Origin: Poronia punctata
Lineage: Eukaryota > Ascomycota > Sordariomycetes > Xylariales > Xylariaceae
NCBI GenBank assembly: GCA_022579005.1
Contig: MU401473.1
Span: 240,651 to 304,650, forward strand
Length of the DNA: 64,000 bases
Direction of reading: 5' to 3'
Of the stretch, positions 57,538 to 64,000 are shown piece by piece; within the stretch, counting starts at the first letter, position 1, and every line of letters starts with the position of its first letter. The position numbers were made by a program, and so were the translations under genes. Below the pieces are notes generated by a model. The model was not told the DNA's origin. It saw only the letters and a program-made list of their open reading frames with translations, and did not search any database.

Positions 57538-58560
57538 CAATTGGTGGATGTTAATCCGCTATGCCGAAAGTGTGTCTGACCGGCTTTATATACTAAACCT
57601 ATGGGTTATCCATCTTGACAATGCTGGTGTGATGATATTTCAACCTAAAGATGGCCATATGCCAGGATAAGGTTGATTTCCATCAATCCTGCTATGGCAC
57701 GTTTTGCCATGCCTACGAGCTTAATACGTTATCAGTTGCATTCGCTTACAGCCCGCCGCATCGTGGTCCTTGACACCGTTACTCCACCGAGTAATTGCAT
57801 AGTAACATGCATGATTGGACACTTGGTGGTTTATTTTCTTATGTCAATGTTTCTGGTCCGTATTGACGGACCACGATCAGATTTCATATCATGATTTTTA
57901 CCTATTTTGAGCGTCAACCATCATCACCGTCTGGGCAAGGGTTTAAAGGCAGAACAATCCTCCTCCTACCCTTATATTCTTTCATAAAGATTCGATAGTA
58001 CGGAAGGGCCGAGGGTAACGGTCAAACTTTGAGGACCGGGGAGTCATAACTTCTCACCGATCCCGTAACCATCCCATTCATAACCCCTATATCTAAGCTA
58101 CTAAGTACGCGCCAGTTTTCAGGGCACCCTTCATGAATGCGCGATTGCCGGGGACGTGGGATATCTGCAACGGATTTAAGTTTGCAATACAACGATCAGG
58201 GGTTGTAGCTTGACCCAATATGAGCGCAGGCGCTTTGTATGATTTGACACGGCGAATACAGCTCTCGTCATACCACAAGACCTTCACTTTTGACGCGGTA
58301 CTGCTGTTGACCCATCGTCAATGTCAACTAGTCTAAGCCATAGTTAGGTCTTAACTACTAGGTAGCTAGAAGTCATGGCAACGAGAGAGATAAGAAGCTT
58401 GGAAGATGCTTTGCTATTACCTAACTCCGATATATAACGCAGACAATCTACTTCCAAGAAAAAGCCAAGTCTGTGGTTAAAATATCTAATTATGTATTTA
58501 TCAAGTACAAACCATTTGATTATTGCATTCTATAAGTGATTAAAAGATATTATGGCCTTA
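57538..58560. other. Intergenic stretch before the AT-rich block
   Basis: About 1 kb of ordinary composition. It contains a hairpin at 57854-57873 and no supported gene. Confidence 0.5.
57854..57873. repeat. Perfect 8-base hairpin
   Basis: TGGTCCGT and ACGGACCA flank a 4-base loop (ATTG). A related 10-base inverted copy, ATCGTGGTCC at 57760-57769 and GGACCACGAT at 57868-57877, brackets about 100 bases. It might be the footprint of a small mobile element. No function is evident. Confidence 0.6.
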
Positions 58561-61500
58561 GGGCCAGTTCGGCAACCTACAAAAATGCCTAGGAACTTTT
58601 AGCAAGAGTAGAGTTAGGTACCGTTTTTAACGCTAAAATATACACTTTCTTTAATTTAGTATAGCAAAAACGCTAAAATCTATAGTATATTGTTAAAAAG
58701 TAGGCAAAAATAATTTTTTTTATATTTTTAGTACTTTTAGTATACATTATTAAATTTAGCTGTCTAATTAACTAAAAAAAGAAAAGGCGCTTAAATAAAA
58801 TAAAAAAAAAATGCTTAAAAACTTTTTACTTTTTAAAGGTGCAAAGTTTTTAAGCATGCTTTTTAAACTATAATAACTTACTTTTTATTTTTATTTTTAA
58901 GCAACACTTAGCATAGCAAACTATAGCAAAAAAGCTGCCTTATTAGCTAAGGTTATCTAAGCTATAAAGCAACTGCTAGCTTAGCACCTTTTAGCTTAAA
59001 ATGCTACTATTTAAAAGTTAAAAATAAAAGCATTTAAAAGCAGCAATAATTTTATAAAAAATTTTAACTTTTTAAAAAAAAAAAGTTATAGCTAAAAACT
59101 TATTATTATATACTTATTATAATATATTTTAAGCAGGCTTGTAGCTAAATAAACTAACGTTTTTAGCATTAGCTATATAAATAAACAAAAATATAACTTT
59201 TAAATCTTTTAAATATATTAGCATTTGCTAAAAGCTAATAATATTTTTATAAATTTGCGCTTAAAACAGCACTTAAAAGCAAGCAAGCTTAGTTTAAAAG
59301 TACTTAACTTTAACTATATACTATATTTTTAATAAAGTGCTAGCAATAATACTAATACTTTATAACTATTTTATAAAGCTTATAAATATAAATAATATAG
59401 CTAATAAAATTGCTAAAAATTTTAAAATATACTTATATTTTAAAAATTGTATAAGCTTTATTAATAGCACTTTGCTATATATATATATACTAGCAGCGTA
59501 ATAAAAAGTATACTAATATTAAAAAAAATATATAGTGCAATAAAAATTAAAAATTTCTAAAGATTACTTTAACTTTATATTAAAAGAGGTTTAGCTAGAG
59601 TAAACGTATTAACTAGGTTTTAAGGGCTTTATATTAATTACGGCTTTATAAAAATATTTTAAAAAGCATGACTTAGTATATTATATATATAATAAATAGC
59701 TAGGTATTTAAGTTTAAAAAGTAACGCAAAAATAATAGCTATATATATAAAAATAAAAATTAAGCTAGCCCTTTTTAGTTTTATAGCTACTTTATAACGT
59801 AAGGCATAATTAGTATATATGCTAATTACGTTATAATCTTTTTTAGCTAAAAAAGTTGTTGTTTTTAATATTTTAAAACTAAAATAAATTAACGTATTAT
59901 AAAAACTCTTTTTTTTAATAAAATTAATATAATGCCTTATTATTTTATTATTTAATAGGCTTTTTATAGCTATTTAAAGCTATTAAAGGTTTTGTTTATT
60001 AAAATTGCTTATTACTAGCTTTAGTAATAGCTTGCTTTAGTTGCTAAAACTTTGTTTTAGCTATTATAGCATTAAAAGCTGCTATATTTACATAGTACTA
60101 TGCTTAACTTTTTTACTTATAAAAATAAATAAGCTAAAAGCAAGTTATATACTAAAAAAAAGTTTTATTAACTTTATAGTATAAAATAATAGCTAGACTT
60201 AAACTTATATTAGTAGCAAATTGCTTTAGCATACTTTGCTAACATTGCTATAATATAATATTTTTAATAGTAAATTTAAGTATATACTTTTTTACTTTTA
60301 TAAAAAAGCTATAAAGCTTATAATAAGTTAAATATTGTTATACTTTTTTTTAAAGCTTTTTAGCTAGCAAAACTTTTAAACTTTAGTTATAATTGCTATT
60401 AATAAAAAGCTTTTTGCTTAATAAGTATACTATTAATACTTTAAATAAAGTACTTATTGCTTTAGTATTTTTTTATAAAAAAGTAACTAAAACTATATTA
60501 GCTAAAAATTATAATAAAGCTTTTAAAGTGCTTTATATATTTAATTTTATAAACCTAGTTATAATTATTATAAAAGTTTAAAATTATAAAGCTTTTTATT
60601 AATTTAGCTTTACTAATATAATTTTTTATTTAGTAAAACAAATTTTAGCTATATTTTTAAATACTATTAATAAAGTAGCTATATTTTAAAGTTAATAATT
60701 ATTATAAGTACTAGCAGTTAAAAAAGTAAGCTAGTTTAAAACTTTAAATAAGTAAACTATATAAATAATATTAAGCATTTTATATTTTTAGCTTTTATAC
60801 TATATTAATAAAAGTACTACTATAACGTATTTTAAAATAAGCAATATATTAAAAATAATTAAGTATACTTAGCGCAGTTTTTTTTTAATACGCTTAGTAC
60901 TTTATTTAAACATATTTAAACTATTAATAATAAACGCTGCTTTTTAATTATAATTAATTATTATAATATACTAATAAAGCTTTTTATAATACTTTAAAAT
61001 AAAATAAGCTAGCATTTATTTATAAATATTAGCTTTTTATTATAAATTATAAGTAACTTTATTTTAAGCTTAAGTTTTTATAAAATAAACTTTTTATATA
61101 AGTTTAATAGCTATAATAAAGTACTTAAAATAAAAGTTAAAATAATAGCTTTTTATAAAATATTTTATAATAATTGCTACTTTTTTATTAGTAAGCTACT
61201 TTTAGTAGCAAATTTTAAGCGCTATATTAATTAAGTACTTTAGCTTATATTAGTACTATATTATATTACTATTTTTATTATATAAGTTTATAAAGCTATA
61301 AAAGTTATTAATATTTAATTTTATAAAGTATAAAATCTTAATATTAAAATTAAAAATTTGCTTTGTTTATAAAAAAGCAAGTATGCTTTTATATAGCTAT
61401 ATAGTATATATTTTAGCAAGTAGTTTTTTAAAATTTAAATTTTAAGCTAACTTAGTAAAAGTATTAAAAATTATTAAATTAAGCATAAATAATATAGTTA

Positions 61501-64000
61501 ATAAAGTTAACAAAGCTTATTAAAGTATAGCTAATATAAGCACTAGGCTTTTTTATTTTAATATAACTTTATATTTAGTTATTAACTATATAATTAATAA
61601 AATAAATACTAATAAGTTTACTTTAAAAGCTTAGTTAAGTATTAAGTTAATTATATTATTTAAAGCTTTAATAAAAGTAATTAAAGCTATAAAGCAAAAG
61701 TATTTATATAACTAACTATTACTTTAATTATAAAAAAAAAAAACTAAAATGTTTAAAAGCTTTATATGTTTTTAATAGCTAAATATTTACTAAAAGCTTT
61801 ATTGTTTATATATATTTAAAAGTAAAAGCCTAGCTTATTAAATTAAATATATAAGCTTTTTATTAATAAAGCTTAACTATAATAAAAATTTAATAATTAT
61901 TGCTAATATATTTTTTTAAAACTTAAAGCTTTATATTAATTATATTTTTTTTAAATTATTATTATAATTATTTTTTTAAGTAGCTATTAAAAAATTTAAG
62001 TAAAAAGTTTTAAAATATGCTTATAGCTTAGCTAAACGTGTTTTTAATTAAAATATTAAGTTAGTTTTTTAAAATTAAGCAAATGCTTATTATAATTTTG
62101 CTATTTAAAAGCTATTTATAATAGTAGTGCTTAACTAGTATGCTAAGCTAAAAGCTAAATATTTTTTTTTGCTATATTTTTTAAAAAATAAAATCTAAGC
62201 ACTTTTTATTAAAAAGCAAGCAGTTAATTTTATTATTACTAATATTTTTGCTACTTAAAAATCTTTATAGTTTTATATAGCTTAATAATAAGTTAATATG
62301 CTTAAAGTAAGCTTGCTAAATATTTATAAGCATAAATAAAAGTTTTTAAAAATAAATAAAAGCTAAAAGCTTTTATAAAGCTAGCTTTTTAAGCACTAAG
62401 ATCTAGTTTGCTATAGTATAAAAGTAATAAATTAAATATATAAAGTAAATAGTAATACTAAGCAAATTAAAAATAAAAAAGTAAAAATAAAAGTTTTTAA
62501 AAAAAAAAAAAAGTATAGGTATAAAAACAAATTAAAAAAACAAAAATAAGTTTATAAGCTGTTTTTTATAAGTATAGCATACTATAAGCAAATAAAATTA
62601 TAGTAAATATTTTTTTTAGGTTTTTTTTATAATAAATTAAAGTAAAAAGACTTAATAAATTTTGCTTTATTAAGTGCTTAAAGCTATAAGTATAAATTAT
62701 TATAATATACTTATAATTTTTAAGTGTTTATTTATTAAATTAAATAATTTTTATAAAGCTAGCTTATTAGTAGTAATTTAAAGTTATGTATTATTTATAA
62801 TTTATTAAGCTAACGTAAGCTTTTGCTAAAAAAGCAGTAAAAAAAGTATTAAAAAGTTAGCTTTTTTTTTTTTTACCTTTTTGCTTTTTTTTTAAGTCTT
62901 TAAATATTTTTTGCTACTTTTTTTTTAGGTTTTTAAATATTTTTTACTGCTTTATTATTTTAAAATTAATGCTACGCTTTATTATAAATACTTTAAAACT
63001 TAAAAAAATAAATAAAAGCAATGCTAATATAAACTATATAATTAGCAAAAACTTTAATACTAATATTGCTTATAAAAAGTAGTTGCTAAGCTTAGCTAAA
63101 AAAATAAGCAAAGCTTAGCTAGTTATAAAAAAAAATAAAAAAACTGTTTTTAGTTTTAAATAGTAAAAAGTAAAAGTATTATATTAACTTTTTATTAATT
63201 AAGCAAGTATTAATATATAAAAAATGCTTAAAGCTTTAAAAATTAAAGTTGTTAGTAGTATTGCTTAAAAGTATTATGTTTGCTAGCTAGTTTACTTGTT
63301 TTTTTATATTATTAATAGTGCTTTAAAATATATTATTAAGCTTATAAAAGCTTTAGTAAAAAAAGAAAATTTTAACTTAAAGCTTATTTATATTAAAAGT
63401 AAAAATAGCAAATTATAAAGTAAATATTTTATATGTTTATTATAAAACTAATGTTAATATAAAGCTTTTTTAATTTAATAAATAAGTTATTTAAATATTA
63501 TTTTTTATATACGCTATAAAAAGCGTTTTATTAAATTAAATATAAATACTTGCTTAAGTATATAGCTATTTTTTAAATATATTTTTAATTTAAAACTTTA
63601 AAGTAGTTTTTATAGTAATTGCGCATTTATAGTTTAAAGCGTATTTTATACTTATTATAACGTAGTTAATTTGCTTTTTAAAATATAATAACTTATAACG
63701 TTTAATTTAATTAAAAGCTTTATATTTATTATAAACTTTAAAGCATACAAGCTAATATTTATATTGTTATTAAAAAAGCTTATATAGTTAATATATAAAT
63801 AGTTTATTAAATAAAGCTTAAAAAAGAGATTTTAGTAACTATATATAAAATAAAAAAAAAAAAGCAAAAAAATAAAAAAAATATTTAAAAAAACTAGGTA
63901 TTATATTAATTTATATAAAAAATAAAATAAAAACATATGTTTTAAAATATTAAATAAAAATATTAAAAAAAATAGTTAAAAGTAGCAAAGCATACTTTTT
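58561..64000. repeat. AT-rich block, RIP-like, probably a degenerate repeat/transposon array
   Basis: GC content falls abruptly after about 58.6 kb and stays very low (by eye below 20%) to the window end. Frames are short and meaningless, and no domain can be read. In the lines I counted (59941-60300, 62281-62520 and 63181-63360, about 60 cytosines), all but one cytosine follow A or G and nearly all are followed by T or A. CpG is almost absent apart from a few ACG and GCG. Such blocks in Pezizomycotina are usually transposons destroyed by RIP. The left edge carries GGGCCAGTTCGGCAACCTA at 58561-58579, which may be an element terminus. The right edge is outside the window. Confidence 0.8.

Noticed and set aside
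60393..60581. 62-codon frame inside the AT-rich block
   Set aside because: It is Lys/Ile/Asn/Leu-rich as expected for random AT-rich DNA, with no motif.
58561..64000. Centromere, mitochondrial insertion or CRISPR-like array
   Set aside because: There are no regular spaced repeats and no mitochondrial genes can be read. A centromere cannot be argued from 5.4 kb of AT-rich sequence alone.

Overview
The window reads as nuclear DNA of a filamentous ascomycete (Pezizomycotina, most likely Sordariomycetes). The evidence is short GT-AG introns of about 50-130 bases with CTAAC/CTGAC branch points, intron-containing tRNA genes, conserved fungal housekeeping proteins, a STAND/NACHT protein, a GPI-anchored CFEM protein, and a last 5.5 kb of extreme AT richness that looks like repeat-induced point mutation (RIP). 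Exon structures below were built by hand from reading frames and splice sites.

Region 1 (1-20.8 kb) is a dense housekeeping block: the N-terminal part of vesicle tether Uso1 (minus), nuclear 5'-3' exonuclease Rat1 (plus), a relic resembling an O6-methylguanine-DNA methyltransferase, a 15-exon Ras GTPase-activating protein of the neurofibromin/IRA family (plus), a tRNA-Phe gene, the ER fusion GTPase Sey1 (plus) and RNase H2 catalytic subunit (minus, convergent with sey1).

Region 2 (20.8-30.7 kb) is accessory in character: a NACHT NTPase faces a 412-residue acidic protein with repeated SUMO-interaction-like motifs, followed by about 3.6 kb with no convincing gene.

Region 3 (30.7-51.8 kb) holds a multi-pass membrane protein of unknown function, a secreted S28 serine peptidase, chorismate synthase Aro2, a mitochondrial lipoate-protein ligase, Vps11 (HOPS/CORVET), mismatch-repair protein Mlh3, a disordered Ser-rich protein, a nitrilase-family hydrolase and a CFEM/GPI cell-surface protein. 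These do not form one pathway; the order is ordinary fungal gene mixing, with divergent or convergent neighbours sharing intergenic DNA.

Region 4 (51.8-64 kb) is gene-poor, contains a tRNA-Val gene, and passes at about 58.6 kb into the AT-rich block.

The most unusual signals are: an octamer, TACGAGTA, found 14 times in intergenic DNA and not seen in coding DNA; a cytosine-context bias in the AT-rich block in which almost no cytosine follows a pyrimidine; the poly-SIM-like protein beside the NACHT gene; and an Mlh3 whose ATPase motifs lack the expected catalytic glutamate and GFRGEAL-type motif. I did not find a clear multi-gene system that is both new and well supported.
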